From the NCBI RefSeq assembly GCF_004354085.1, contig NZ_SMSE01000001.1, forward strand, positions 1,107,724 through 1,171,723: 64,000 nt of DNA. Direction: 5' to 3'. The stretch's first letter is position 1; every line of letters starts with the position of its first letter. This DNA is from Seongchinamella unica. GTDB lineage: Bacteria > Pseudomonadota > Gammaproteobacteria > Pseudomonadales > Halieaceae. Made by a program: the position numbers and the translations under genes. This document shows, piece after piece, positions 9,608 through 23,892 of this stretch. The notes below the pieces were generated by a model that saw nothing but the letters and a program-made list of their open reading frames with translations, was not told where the DNA came from and did not search any database.

Positions 9608-10180
9608 CTAGTGCAGAGAGGGAGGCTCTCCCCCGGCGGGTTCGACCCGGCTGTCCATGAAAATGTTGAGAGAGGCAAAACGCAGGTACTCGACAATCTC
9701 CATGAAAGCGTTTTCTGCGTCCTCTTCCTCCTCGCCTTCATCCACCCCGGCCTCGGCGATAGCCGCGAAGTCCCGCAGGATTTCACTACTGTCCTGTGAC
9801 ACCTGGGCCTGGTTGACCTGGGCAAAGCCGGCGAGAAAACCGCTGGCCCAGTCGGCCACGGCTGCGGTACGGGCTTCAATCTCAACCTCATCGTCCGGCA
9901 ACAGGGGGTAGAAGTCGAATTCGTCGTCTTCCAGCGCCGCCGCCGATACCTGGTAGAGTTGCATGAGCTGAGCGGCCAGCTCACCGTGCGAGTTCAGGTC
10001 CATCGCCTGACTTAGCAGCGCCAGTCCCGCCTCGGCCTGGGCCGGAGCGCCTGCAGCGAGAAGGCCGCACAAACAACCGTGGATACGCGAGGGGGAGGTG
10101 TCCAGGCCCTGCTCCAGCAGGTGATTGGCCAACTCGTCGATGTCGAAGACTCCGACTTCATCGGGGGATGGATCAAACAT
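9608..10180 (-). CDS. ygfB: YgfB/YecA family (UPF0149) protein
   Basis: A 190-residue acidic, mostly alpha-helical protein of the UPF0149 family; conserved features include the LLEQGLDTSPSRIHGCLCGL segment (residues about 18-37) and a late EVEYLRFA-like helix (EIVEYLRFASLNIF). Family members sit upstream of pepP in many gammaproteobacteria, as here (45-bp gap). In P. aeruginosa YgfB has been linked to repression of alpA-dependent gene expression. No enzyme motifs are seen. It heads the ygfB-pepP-ubiH-ubiI operon and is divergent from the zapA operon. Confidence 0.9.
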   Translation of the reverse strand: MFDPSPDEVGVFDIDELANHLLEQGLDTSPSRIHGCLCGLLAAGAPAQAEAGLALLSQAMDLNSHGELAAQLMQLYQVSAAALEDDEFDFYPLLPDDEVEIEARTAAVADWASGFLAGFAQVNQAQVSQDSSEILRDFAAIAEAGVDEGEEEEDAENAFMEIVEYLRFASLNIFMDSRVEPAGGEPPSLH

Positions 10181-10280
10181 GTCGATTTCCTGGCGCGTGA
10201 AACCCGGTGACCCCGGGGAAAGTTACAACAGCAAGCTAACAAAGCTTGGCAGGCCCTTGATTTTCATTGCTTTTGTTCCG

Positions 10281-10309
10281 TTGACCTCGATCGGAAGCGC
10301 CCTTATAGT
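10281..10309 (+). promoter_or_regulatory. Sigma-70 promoter for the coiled-coil/zapA operon
   Basis: TTGACC at 10281-10286 and TATAGT at 10304-10309 are separated by 17 bp, a near-consensus housekeeping promoter. Transcription should start near 10316, about 28 bases before the ATG at 10344. The divergent ygfB promoter must lie in the remaining part of the 10181-10343 gap but I do not see a convincing one. Confidence 0.75.
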
Positions 10310-10343
10310 AAAGTCCACACGGGACTAACACCAGTAAAACTCC

Positions 10344-10544
10344 ATGGCGGACAAGCAACTGCAGGCCCTGAGCCAGAAGATCGATCAGCTGATCGAACTG
10401 TGCAACCAGCTGAACAGGGAAAACCAGCTGCTAAAAGCGGAAAATGCCGGCTGGCAGCAGGAACGCCAGGACTTGATCGACAAGAACGAACTGGCCAGAT
10501 CCAAAGTAGAAGCCATGATCAACCGTCTGCGCACAATGGAGTGA
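10344..10544 (+). CDS. Small coiled-coil protein, TIGR02449 family
   Basis: A 66-residue protein that is almost one continuous amphipathic coiled coil, rich in Gln, Leu, Glu and Asn (QKIDQLIELCNQLNRENQLL). It matches the small family TIGR02449 that precedes zapA in gammaproteobacteria and resembles ZapB in general character. Its TGA lies five bases before the GTG of zapA, so the two are translationally linked. A division-related role is inferred from this neighbourhood only. Confidence 0.85.
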   Translation: MADKQLQALSQKIDQLIELCNQLNRENQLLKAENAGWQQERQDLIDKNELARSKVEAMINRLRTME

Positions 10545-10548
10545 ATCG

Positions 10549-10866
10549 GTGAACCAACCCAACACTGTCACGGTAAAAATTCTCGACAAGGACTACCAGG
10601 TCGCCTGCCCGGAAGAGCAGGAATCGGATCTGGTGGTATCGGCAAAATACCTGGACAAACAAATGCGCAGTATCCGCGAAACAGGCAAGGTCATCGGCCT
10701 GGAGCGCATTGCGGTCATGGCCGCACTCAACATCAGCTATGAGTTGCTGCAGGCCTCTGAACACAGTGGCAGCGAGGCTCCCGCGCCGGAAGCCAGCGCC
10801 GTAGAAGGCCTCAACCGCAAGCTCGATGACGCCCTCTACCAGCTGCGACAGCTGGAAATCGGCTGA
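10549..10866 (+). CDS. zapA: Cell division protein ZapA
   Basis: ZapA binds FtsZ and promotes bundling of the Z ring. The product has 105 residues: a globular N-terminal half beginning VTVKILDKDYQVACPEEQE and a C-terminal coiled coil from about residue 70. The start is GTG (10549-10551), five bases after the upstream stop. The 6S RNA gene and fau follow, the standard gammaproteobacterial order. Confidence 0.93.
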   Translation: MNQPNTVTVKILDKDYQVACPEEQESDLVVSAKYLDKQMRSIRETGKVIGLERIAVMAALNISYELLQASEHSGSEAPAPEASAVEGLNRKLDDALYQLRQLEIG

Positions 10867-10920
10867 GCCCTCCCGTAATTCCCGCGGAAATGCAAGGGCG
10901 AATTTGTTCTCCGCCCCCGT

Positions 10921-10926
10921 TATAAT
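10921..10926 (+). promoter_or_regulatory. -10 box of the 6S RNA promoter
   Basis: A perfect TATAAT lies about 9 bases before the predicted 5' end of 6S RNA. No good -35 hexamer is present at 16-18 bp upstream (the nearest TTGTTC, 10904-10909, is only 11 bp away), so the -35 contact is weak or the promoter uses other features. Confidence 0.6.
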
Positions 10927-10934
10927 CCACCCCG

Positions 10935-11114
10935 GATCCCTGGCGTATGCGCCAGGCAGACAGTCCTCGAGCCGATAAATTTGTATCCGGGGGCGTCTCG
11001 CCACTGCTGGTGTGCAGGTCCGGCATGACCGGAAAGCCTTATGCAGTGCAGGTGCCTCCACCTTGAACCATCGGGTTCAAGGGCAGCGCTGTCAGCGGTA
11101 CGCCGGGAATCTTT
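10935..11114 (+). ncRNA. ssrS: 6S RNA
   Basis: 6S RNA folds like an open promoter and sequesters sigma-70 RNA polymerase in stationary phase. The region between zapA and fau aligns by eye with E. coli ssrS: AGTCCTCGAGCCGATA near the 5' side, GGAAAGCCTTATG in the middle, CCACCTTGAACC with GGTTCAAGGG on the 3' side, and a closing stem between the first bases (GATCCCTGGCG) and the last (CGCCGGGAATC, 11101-11111). Length about 180 nt agrees with the family. Exact ends are estimated from the -10 box and the closing stem. Confidence 0.9.
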
Positions 11115-11121
11115 AACACCC

Positions 11122-11700
11122 ATGGAAAACCTGCCTCAGTCCAAATCAGAGCTCCGCCGGGACATGCGTTCCCGTCGGCGGGCGCTGCCAGAGACCAAAC
11201 GGCGCCAGGCGGCGGGCAAAATTGCCGAGCGACTGGCGTCCCTGCCGAGTTGGCGCCTGGCGCAACGTATCGCCGTGTATCTCGCCAATGACGGAGAAAT
11301 AGACCCCTCTATCGTGGTCAACACCCTTCGCGCCGAAGGCAGGACACCGTACCTTCCGGTAATCCAGGCCGACAGATCACTTCGATTCGCGCGTTGGGAA
11401 GCGGGCGAGCACCTCGGCAGGAACCGTTTTGGTATTCCGGAACCTTCGGGCGACCCACGCCCGGCCAGCGAACTGGACGTCATACTGCTGCCGCTGGTTG
11501 CCTGGGACCGGCAGGGTAATCGGCTGGGGATGGGGGGCGGTTTCTACGACAGGGCGCTGGCAAACGCCCCTGAGGTACTGAAGGTGGGTTTGGCGTACGA
11601 GTGCCAGCAGGTGAGCACCCTGCCGGCGCAGTCATGGGATGTTCAGCTGGACTTCATCGTGACCGAAAGTACCCTGTACAACTGTCAGGGCGATCACTGA
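11122..11700 (+). CDS. fau: 5-formyltetrahydrofolate cyclo-ligase
   Basis: This 192-residue enzyme (YgfA/Fau) uses ATP to convert 5-formyl-THF into 5,10-methenyl-THF. The family motif LPLVAWDRQGNRLGMGGGFY near residues 130-150 is intact, as is the basic N-terminus KSELRRDMRSRRRAL. The frame stays open back to 11041 but that extension lies within 6S RNA; the ATG at 11122 follows the RNA's closing stem and starts the conserved protein. Joint transcription of 6S RNA and this gene is usual in gammaproteobacteria. Confidence 0.93.
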   Translation: MENLPQSKSELRRDMRSRRRALPETKRRQAAGKIAERLASLPSWRLAQRIAVYLANDGEIDPSIVVNTLRAEGRTPYLPVIQADRSLRFARWEAGEHLGRNRFGIPEPSGDPRPASELDVILLPLVAWDRQGNRLGMGGGFYDRALANAPEVLKVGLAYECQQVSTLPAQSWDVQLDFIVTESTLYNCQGDH

Positions 11701-11708
11701 GCCTGCCT

Positions 11709-11855
11709 TCAGTCGTTTATGATAACGCCCGCCTGCAGTTCGGAGGCAGGTGCTGCAACTGAGTCGGAGGCGGCCATTGGCAGCATCAGGGTGACCAATA
11801 CGCCCATGCCAAAAGCGGCCATCAGGACTAGCATAAGGTCTGGCTTGCGTTTCAC
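11709..11855 (-). CDS. Small GTG-start membrane peptide (48 residues)
   Basis: A short frame reads GTG at 11853-11855 to TGA at 11709-11711. The peptide starts MKRKPDLMLVLMAAFGMGVL, continues as a hydrophobic helix to about residue 29 (VTLMLPMAA) and ends in a short polar tail finishing VIIND. A GGGG Shine-Dalgarno lies about seven bases before the GTG. Positive residues at the N-terminus, one membrane segment and a mature-like tail suggest either a single-pass membrane peptide or a small exported protein cleaved after AMA-like residues. It is convergent with fau (nine bases between stops). No function is recognised; coding is inferred from composition and the ribosome site. Confidence 0.6.
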   Translation of the reverse strand: MKRKPDLMLVLMAAFGMGVLVTLMLPMAASDSVAAPASELQAGVIIND

Positions 11856-12028
11856 TGTTTCCCCACTCTTCTCGGATCAGTAACAGGCGCTTCCGGGAAG
11901 GCCTGTTCGACTTATTATCAGATGGAATCAACCACTAACTTTCGGCATTATTTCACAAAAACGAAAAATGTCTACAGCTAGTGGACAAAAACTTCAACTT
12001 TCTGAACTATTTCTGTTGCACAGGCGGC
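11856..12028. other. Intergenic stretch upstream of the small peptide and downstream of ilvA
   Basis: This 173-bp AT-richer stretch should hold the promoter of the small minus-strand peptide and the 3' end of the ilvA transcript. I see no hairpin followed by a T-run, and no convincing -35/-10 pair. Confidence 0.4.
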
Positions 12029-13558
12029 TCAGCTGTCCCGCTGGCCAAGGTACAGCGCGTAAGCGAGGTTGTCCGTCTCGTCCCAGTAACGATACCCGAT
12101 CTGGGCGAGCACTTGCTCAAACGCCCCCTTTTCCCCGTGTGGGACCTGCACGCCCGCCAGAATCCTGCCGTATGCCGCACCGTGGTTACGGTAGTGGAAC
12201 ATGGAGATATTCCAGTGCTGCCCCAGACCTGAGAGAAATTTCGCCAGCGCGCCGGGCCGCTCGGGAAATTCCACCCGATAGACCCGCTCATTGTCCAGGC
12301 CCGCCGGCGCATGACCACCCACCATGTACCGGACATGGAGTTTGGCCACCTCGTTATCGGTGAGGTCCTGTGCCTCATAGCCCTTGTCCTCAAGCACCTG
12401 TAACAGGCGGGCAAGATCCTCTCCGCCGGGCACCACCGAGAGGCCGACGAAAACCTGTGCCGAACCCTTGTCGACATAGCGATAGTTAAACTCGGTGATA
12501 TTGCGCCTGCCCAGGGCGGCGCAGAATACCCGGAAACTACCCGGCTGCTCCGGGATGGTCACCGAGATTACTGCCTCACGCTGTTCACCGATTTCAGTTC
12601 GCTCGGAGATATAGCGCAGCCGGTCGAAATTGGTATTGGCGCCACTGACAATCGCCAGCAGGTCCTCGTCCTGCACGCCCTCGCGCTCGCAGTAGAGCTT
12701 CAGCCCTGCCAGCGCCAGCGCACCGGCGGGCTCGGCAATGCTGCGGGTGTCCTCAAAGATATCCTTGATAGCGGCGCAGATTTCGTCGCTGCTGACGGTA
12801 ATAACCTCGTCCACCAGCTCTTTGATCACCCGAAAGGGCTCCTTGCCCACCTGGGCGACGGCACAGCCGTCGGCGAACAACCCCACTTCAGGAAGGACTG
12901 CCCGACGGCCCCGCTCCAGCGCCAGCTTGAGGCAGGCAGCGTCCTCCGGCTCGACGCCAATGACCCGGGTATCGGGCCAGACGTACTTGATGAAGGCAGC
13001 AACACCGGCAAGCAGGCCGCCGCCGCCTACCGGGACAAAAATCGCATCCAGCGGCCGCTCCTGCTGGCGGACAATTTCCATGCCCACGGTGCCCTGGCCG
13101 GCGATAACGTCGGGGTCATCAAAGGGATGAACGTAGGTCATGCCCTTTTTTTCCACCAGCACGGCAGCATGCGCAGCGGCCTCGTCGTAGGAATCGCCCC
13201 GCAGCACCACCTTGGCACCGCGATCGCGAACCGCATCGACCTTGATTTGCGGCGTGGTGCGAGGCATGACAATGGTCGCCCTGACCTTCATTCTGCCGGC
13301 AGCCATGGCCAGGCCCTGGGCGTGATTGCCGGCGGAAGCCGCCACCACACCGAGGGCGCGCTGCTCCGGGGTGAGGTGATGCATCTTGTTGTAGGCGCCC
13401 CGCAGCTTGAAAGAAAACACCGGCTGCAGGTCTTCCCGTTTCAACCAGACCCGATTGCCCAATCGGCGGGACATCAGTTCAGCCCGGTCTACCGGGGTCT
13501 CCCTGGCCACGTCATAGACGCGCGCATCGAGAATCCGCTTGATGTAGGACTTTGGCAT
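12029..13558 (-). CDS. ilvA: L-threonine dehydratase, biosynthetic
   Basis: IlvA deaminates threonine to 2-oxobutanoate, the first step of isoleucine synthesis. The PLP lysine is Lys51 in FSFKLRGAYNK; the glycine loop binding phosphate is VPVGGGGLLAGV. Two ACT-like regulatory domains follow (about 325-410 and 420-505), the form that binds isoleucine and valine. The protein has 509 residues from the ATG at 13556-13558 (MPKSYIKRIL); a 12-codon upstream extension lacks family similarity. It is divergent from rpiA across 142 bp, the same pairing as in Pseudomonas and E. coli relatives. Confidence 0.96.
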   Translation of the reverse strand: MPKSYIKRILDARVYDVARETPVDRAELMSRRLGNRVWLKREDLQPVFSFKLRGAYNKMHHLTPEQRALGVVAASAGNHAQGLAMAAGRMKVRATIVMPRTTPQIKVDAVRDRGAKVVLRGDSYDEAAAHAAVLVEKKGMTYVHPFDDPDVIAGQGTVGMEIVRQQERPLDAIFVPVGGGGLLAGVAAFIKYVWPDTRVIGVEPEDAACLKLALERGRRAVLPEVGLFADGCAVAQVGKEPFRVIKELVDEVITVSSDEICAAIKDIFEDTRSIAEPAGALALAGLKLYCEREGVQDEDLLAIVSGANTNFDRLRYISERTEIGEQREAVISVTIPEQPGSFRVFCAALGRRNITEFNYRYVDKGSAQVFVGLSVVPGGEDLARLLQVLEDKGYEAQDLTDNEVAKLHVRYMVGGHAPAGLDNERVYRVEFPERPGALAKFLSGLGQHWNISMFHYRNHGAAYGRILAGVQVPHGEKGAFEQVLAQIGYRYWDETDNLAYALYLGQRDS

Positions 13559-13700
13559 AGATCCGGGTTCCGCTGGTTTGAAGCAAGCGGCCATGTTAAA
13601 GAAGCCGCGCCGGTTTTGCAGCCCCGATACCGGATAATTGCTGCCGCGACCAGCCCGCTGGCCTATAATGGCCCTCCGCAGAACTCTGGAGCCATGGTCT
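13559..13700. promoter_or_regulatory. Divergent ilvA/rpiA intergenic region
   Basis: The 142 bp between the two start codons must hold both promoters. CTATAATGG near 13661-13669 gives a TATAAT-like -10 for rpiA about 30 bases before its ATG. I see no leader peptide or attenuator of the ilv type on the ilvA side. Confidence 0.4.
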
Positions 13701-14378
13701 ATGAACCAGGATGAGATGAAGCAGGCCGTCGCCCAGGCCGCACTGGATTATATTCGCCCGAAAATAGACGACGACACCGTGCTGGGCATCGGCACCGGCT
13801 CCACCGCCAACCTGTTCATTGACTGCCTGGCGGACATTCGCGGGCTGTTAACCGCAACGGTAGCCAGTTCGGAGGCATCAGCCGAGCGGCTGCGAAACCA
13901 TGGCATTCCGGTGTATGACCTGAACGCGGTCGACCAGGTGGACTTTTACATTGACGGCGCCGACGAATGCAACGCCGCCCTGCAACTGATCAAGGGCGGT
14001 GGCGCTGCCCTGACCCGGGAAAAAATCGTGACGGCGGTGGCAAAAGAATTCATCTGCATCGCCGATGAGTCAAAACTGGTTCACACCCTCGGACAGTTTC
14101 CCCTGCCGGTGGAAGTTATTCCCATGGCCCGCAGCCACGTCGCCAGGGAGCTGGTAAAGCTGGGGGGTGACCCGGTGTACCGGGACGGTGTGGTCACTGA
14201 CAACGGCAATGTCATCCTGGATGTGTACAACTTTTCCATACCCCAGCCACTGGCCACCGAGGAAAAGATCAACGGCATCACCGGGGTGGTCACCAACGGC
14301 CTGTTTGCACTGAAGCCAGCGGATGTATTGCTGCTGGGTACGCCACAGGGAGTGAAAACCCTGTATGCGGCCGACTGA
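13701..14378 (+). CDS. rpiA: Ribose-5-phosphate isomerase A
   Basis: RpiA interconverts ribose 5-phosphate and ribulose 5-phosphate in the pentose phosphate pathway. The phosphate loop [12 protein letters not shown], the catalytic YIDGADE motif and the lysine loop [14 protein letters not shown] are intact. The product is 225 residues from the ATG at 13701; an open extension to 13638 overlaps the promoter and is not conserved-looking. Confidence 0.97.
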   Translation: MNQDEMKQAVAQAALDYIRPKIDDDTVLGIGTGSTANLFIDCLADIRGLLTATVASSEASAERLRNHGIPVYDLNAVDQVDFYIDGADECNAALQLIKGGGAALTREKIVTAVAKEFICIADESKLVHTLGQFPLPVEVIPMARSHVARELVKLGGDPVYRDGVVTDNGNVILDVYNFSIPQPLATEEKINGITGVVTNGLFALKPADVLLLGTPQGVKTLYAAD

Positions 14379-14390
14379 CTGACGAGCGGC

Positions 14391-15167
14391 TCAGGCCCGG
14401 CGACGAGAGGCCGGATAAATGACCGACCACAGCCAGCGCCAGAAGCTGTTACCGGCCAGCACCTCGGCGTTGATGGCGTCAAAAAAACGCTCCAGTTCAA
14501 CGGGATTGGCAAAATAATCCATGCGGGTTTTGAAGCCCCGGTCCGGATCCAGCTCCTTGACCACTTTTGCCGGGTTGCCCGCCACCACCGCGTTCGCCGG
14601 CACGTCGCGGGTGACAACGGCCCGCGCCGCCACTACCGAATTGTCGCCGATAGTGACGCCCTTGAGCACCACCGAACCGTCTCCCAGCCAGCAGTTGCGG
14701 CCGATATGTACCGGCGTCGGCGTGGGGTCGCGTTCCGTGCGATCGTAGATCATATGCCAGTCGGAATCGGTGACGTAGGCGCCATTGGCGAACATGGTGC
14801 CATCACCGATAGTGACCTCGTCGGAAGCGCTGATGCGCGAACCCGGGCTCATCAACACACAGTCGCCTATGTCGATCCGGCCCTGGCCCTCGGCGCGGCC
14901 CCACACACCAATTTCCACCTGGTGCATGGGCTCGCCGATGGCGGTGAAGGAGCGCCCAATACGGATATTGTTGCCGGAAATGTTGACATACCAGGGCTTC
15001 ATAATGGTGTGATACGGCCCCAGCGACTCGCACTGCGGCCGCAGGAAATACTCGGCATACCATTGACGATAACGCAGGTACAGTTTCTTCAGCCACCAGG
15101 GACGGAGATCTTTACGCATGAACGTGGTTCCACGATAGATGCTGGAAATAGTCTGAGGCGTTATCAT
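14391..15167 (-). CDS. Hexapeptide-repeat (left-handed beta-helix) acyltransferase
   Basis: The 258-residue product has repeated hexapeptides from about residue 85 to 225, for example IDIGDCVLMSPGSRISAS, VTIGDGTMFANGAYVTDS, IGRNCWLGDGSVVLKGVTIG and NAVVAGNPAKVVKEL, the signature of trimeric LbH acyl- or acetyltransferases. A DSDWH motif supplies a likely catalytic His. The chosen ATG (15165-15167) leaves room for the short divergent promoter region before the methyltransferase; the frame is open further upstream but runs over the neighbouring gene. Acceptor is unknown; a sugar or surface-polymer acetyltransferase of the maltose O-acetyltransferase group is the general class. Confidence 0.8.
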   Translation of the reverse strand: MITPQTISSIYRGTTFMRKDLRPWWLKKLYLRYRQWYAEYFLRPQCESLGPYHTIMKPWYVNISGNNIRIGRSFTAIGEPMHQVEIGVWGRAEGQGRIDIGDCVLMSPGSRISASDEVTIGDGTMFANGAYVTDSDWHMIYDRTERDPTPTPVHIGRNCWLGDGSVVLKGVTIGDNSVVAARAVVTRDVPANAVVAGNPAKVVKELDPDRGFKTRMDYFANPVELERFFDAINAEVLAGNSFWRWLWSVIYPASRRRA

Positions 15168-15211
15168 GGCAACCCCTGTGTTGAACTGCAACGGAATCCA
15201 CCAAAGCGAGC

Positions 15212-15877
15212 ATGAGCGAGCCCCGCCAGTCTGATATATCGCGCCCGGTAAGCAGTAACCAGACGGGTCTGCATTCACAGCTCGCGACCACTTTGCAGCG
15301 TCACCTGGATCACCCCTTCCGCCGACCACCGGCACCGCATTCAGTGGCAGCCTACCAGGCACTGGCCGAGCGACTCCGTGCGCAGCCACAACCACTGGTT
15401 ATCGACTCCTTCTGCGGTACCGGAATGAGTACACAGCTATTGGCGCAAAGGCATCCTGACCAGCTGGTGGTGGGTATAGACCAATCCGCCCACCGGCTGC
15501 AAAAACACCTACCCTCCCCTGCCGGCAACTACCTGCTGCTGCAGGCCCAGGTCGAGGATATATGGGCACTGCTGTTGGCCGATGGCTACCGCGCGCAATA
15601 CCACTACCTGCTCTATCCCAACCCCTGGCCCAAGCGCAAACACCTGCAGCGGCGTGTCCACGGCCACGGCAGTTTTCCACTGTTGCTGGAACTTGGCGGC
15701 TATATCGAACTGCGCTCGAACTGGCAGCTGTACGTGGAAGAGTTCGGTGTGGCCATGCACCTCGCCGGCCGCCGAGGCCTGATACGCCAGATATCCGGAG
15801 ATCCACCCCTGACCCTGTTCGAGGACAAGTACCGCAACAGTGGTCACCGGTTGTGGGCGTTCACCGCAGCGCCGTGA
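15212..15877 (+). CDS. TrmB-like SAM-dependent methyltransferase
   Basis: The 221-residue protein resembles tRNA (guanine46-N7)-methyltransferase: a SAM-binding strand (LVIDSFCGTGMSTQLLA), an acidic loop VVGIDQS, then LLYPNPWPKRKHLQRRVHG in place of the usual FPDPWxKxRHxKRR and a LELGGYIELRSNWQLYVEEF strand equivalent to the family's LKxGGxxxxxTDWxxYxxxM. The Asp of the FPDPW motif is Asn here and the TDW Thr-Asp is Ser-Asn, so it is probably a divergent paralogue rather than the main TrmB. Starts and ends are clear; it is divergent from the acyltransferase with only 44 bp between starts. Confidence 0.75.
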   Translation: MSEPRQSDISRPVSSNQTGLHSQLATTLQRHLDHPFRRPPAPHSVAAYQALAERLRAQPQPLVIDSFCGTGMSTQLLAQRHPDQLVVGIDQSAHRLQKHLPSPAGNYLLLQAQVEDIWALLLADGYRAQYHYLLYPNPWPKRKHLQRRVHGHGSFPLLLELGGYIELRSNWQLYVEEFGVAMHLAGRRGLIRQISGDPPLTLFEDKYRNSGHRLWAFTAAP

Positions 15878-15927
15878 CGAAAAGCCTGTTATAGGCTAAA
15901 GTCCCCGCTGCAGAGAGAGGAACCGCA

Positions 15928-16746
15928 ATGACTGCCAATCAGCCCGACCCGGTGTGGGAACGAATTCGCGCCGAGACAGAGAAACACGCCCAGGAAGAAC
16001 CGGTGCTGGCCAGCTTCCTGCACGCCACGATTCTCAATCACGACTCTCTGGAGTGCGCCCTCAGTTTTCACCTGGCCAGTCAACTGGATAGCCCGACCGT
16101 CACCTCGCTATTATTGCGTGAGGTCATGTTGCAGGCCATGCGCTCGGATAAACGTATCGGCGAGGCGATGCGCTGCGACCTGCTGGCCGTGGTCGATCGC
16201 GATTCCGCAAGCCACGAGCTGTATATCCCGTTTCTCTACTTCAAGGGCTTCCACTCCCTGCAAACCCACCGTATTGCCCATTGGCTGTGGAACAACGGCA
16301 GGCGCTCCATGGGACTGTTCTTCCAGAACCGGGTTTCGGTGAAATTTGGCGTGGACATACACCCCGCTGCGCGCATTGGCAGCGGCATTATGCTGGATCA
16401 TGCGACCGGCCTGGTGGTCGGAGAAACCGCCGTCGTTGGCGATAACGTCTCCATCCTGCAGTCGGTCACTCTGGGTGGCACTGGCAAGGAAGACGGCGAT
16501 CGCCATCCCAAGATAGGCAATGGTGTGCTGATCAGCGCAGGGGCGAAAATTCTCGGTAATATCCGCGTCGGTGAGGGCGCCAAGATCGGCGCCGGCAGTG
16601 TCGTGCTGGAAGAGGTTCCACCGCACACAACGGTTGCCGGTGTGCCGGCGAAGATTGTGGGCCGACCGGCCACCGACGCACCGGCACTGGATATGAATCA
16701 CGATTTCTGCTGCGACGGGAGAGATGTCTCGTCGCAGTCGGGCTAG
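15928..16746 (+). CDS. cysE: Serine O-acetyltransferase
   Basis: CysE makes O-acetylserine from serine and acetyl-CoA, the entry to cysteine synthesis. A helical N-terminal domain (to about 140) precedes a left-handed beta-helix with GIMLDHATGLVVGETAVVGD, holding the catalytic Asp-His pair, and VTLGGTGKEDGDRHPKIGNG. The length (272) is close to E. coli CysE (273), the long enterobacterial-type form. A GAGAGAGGAA Shine-Dalgarno-rich stretch precedes the ATG. It converges with hemE, with four bases between stops. Confidence 0.96.
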   Translation: MTANQPDPVWERIRAETEKHAQEEPVLASFLHATILNHDSLECALSFHLASQLDSPTVTSLLLREVMLQAMRSDKRIGEAMRCDLLAVVDRDSASHELYIPFLYFKGFHSLQTHRIAHWLWNNGRRSMGLFFQNRVSVKFGVDIHPAARIGSGIMLDHATGLVVGETAVVGDNVSILQSVTLGGTGKEDGDRHPKIGNGVLISAGAKILGNIRVGEGAKIGAGSVVLEEVPPHTTVAGVPAKIVGRPATDAPALDMNHDFCCDGRDVSSQSG

Positions 16747-16750
16747 GGCG

Positions 16751-17821
16751 CTAATCCCCCAGGTGATACTGGGGTGACAGCTCCTGGACCGCGTCCACAA
16801 ACGCAGTTACGTGGTCCGGGTTGACGCCCGGCGTTATTCCGTGGCCAAGGTTGAATATGTGACCACTGCCATGGCCGAAACCCGCCAGGATAGACGCCAC
16901 TTCTTCGCGGATCCGTGCCGGTGAGGCAAACAGCATCGACGGATCCATATTACCCTGCAGGGCCACCCGGTCACCAACCTCGGCACGCGCCAGGGCAATG
17001 TCCGTGGTCCAGTCAATACCGACCCCCTGGGCACCGCAGTCAGCAATCGAGGTCAACCACTGACCGCCCCCCTTGGTGAATACAATGACCGGCACATCCC
17101 GGGTTTCGGGCTGGCCCTGCAATCTGGTGATGATCCGCTGCATGTACGCCAGTGAGAACTCCCGGTAACCGGCTGCAGACAGGCTGCCTCCCCAGGTATC
17201 GAAAATCTGCACCGCCTGGGCGCCCGCGCGAATCTGCGCCGCCAGGTAATCGGCCACGGCATCCGCCAGCAGCGACAGCAGGCCGTGCATCAGGGCCGGT
17301 TTGTCGTAGGCCATGCCCTTGACGTTGGCAAAGTCCTTGGAGGAACCACCCTCGACCATGTAGGTTGCCAGAGTCCAGGGGCTACCGGAAAAACCGATCA
17401 ACGGCACCTTGCCGTTGAGTTCGGCTCGAATCGTGCGAACGGCATTCATGACGTAGGCCAGGTCATCATCGGCCGTGAAACTGTTAAGCCCGGCCAGGTC
17501 TTCCTCGCTGCGCACGGTCTTGCGAAAACGCGGGCCCTCACCTTCCTCAAAGTACAGGCCCAGACCAAGGGCGTCGGGCACGGTGAGAATGTCGGAAAAC
17601 AGGATGGCCGCGTCCATGGGGTAGCGGCGCAGGGGCTGCATGGTGACCTCGCAGGCCAGCTCGGCATTCTTGCAGAGGTCCAGAAAAGAACCCGCCTGTT
17701 TCCGGGTGGCGCGATATTCGGGCAGGTAGCGGCCGGCCTGACGCATCATCCACACTGGCGTGCGATCAACAGGCTGGCGTTGCAATGCACGCAGGAAGCG
17801 GTCGTTCTTCAGTTCACTCAT
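16751..17821 (-). CDS. hemE: Uroporphyrinogen decarboxylase
   Basis: HemE removes four carboxyl groups from uroporphyrinogen III to give coproporphyrinogen III in haem synthesis. The signature [19 protein letters not shown] is near residue 27, and the second motif [20 protein letters not shown] contains the conserved SPW; the family's Tyr and His are also present ([13 protein letters not shown]). The product is 356 residues from the ATG at 17819-17821, with Ser-Glu-Leu following; a 7-codon upstream extension is unlikely. It follows gltD by 48 bp, as in Pseudomonas. Confidence 0.97.
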   Translation of the reverse strand: MSELKNDRFLRALQRQPVDRTPVWMMRQAGRYLPEYRATRKQAGSFLDLCKNAELACEVTMQPLRRYPMDAAILFSDILTVPDALGLGLYFEEGEGPRFRKTVRSEEDLAGLNSFTADDDLAYVMNAVRTIRAELNGKVPLIGFSGSPWTLATYMVEGGSSKDFANVKGMAYDKPALMHGLLSLLADAVADYLAAQIRAGAQAVQIFDTWGGSLSAAGYREFSLAYMQRIITRLQGQPETRDVPVIVFTKGGGQWLTSIADCGAQGVGIDWTTDIALARAEVGDRVALQGNMDPSMLFASPARIREEVASILAGFGHGSGHIFNLGHGITPGVNPDHVTAFVDAVQELSPQYHLGD

Positions 17822-17869
17822 CAATATCTCTCTTGCCTGCACCCGGACGGCGCAGCTTGTCGTTCGCGC

Positions 17870-23753
<5,884 letters not shown>

Positions 23754-23892
23754 AGTCAGTCCAGAATATTAAGTGAAAACAAACAGTTACACCGGAGACC
23801 CAACCCTGCAACAAAGGCTGGGGCAAAAGGGGGAGCTTATTTTACACAGATGCCCTGACTGCGACAAACGGGGGTTTGGCGCGCCAGAACGG
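23754..23892 (-). promoter_or_regulatory. gltB upstream region
   Basis: This 139-bp gap between the aroB stop and the gltB start is AT-richer than its surroundings and must carry the gltBD promoter if the operon is not read from aroB. I could not fix -35 and -10 boxes with confidence. Confidence 0.35.

Noticed and set aside
11632-11931. Minus-strand frame of 99 codons between fau and ilvA
   Set aside because: It overlaps the 3' end of fau and has no ribosome site or hydrophobic segment; the 48-residue GTG frame in the same stretch is the better coding candidate.
15882-15904. Short hairpin AAGCCT-GTTAT-AGGCT before cysE, seen as a possible terminator
   Set aside because: Five-base stem and only four T on the minus strand; too weak to call.
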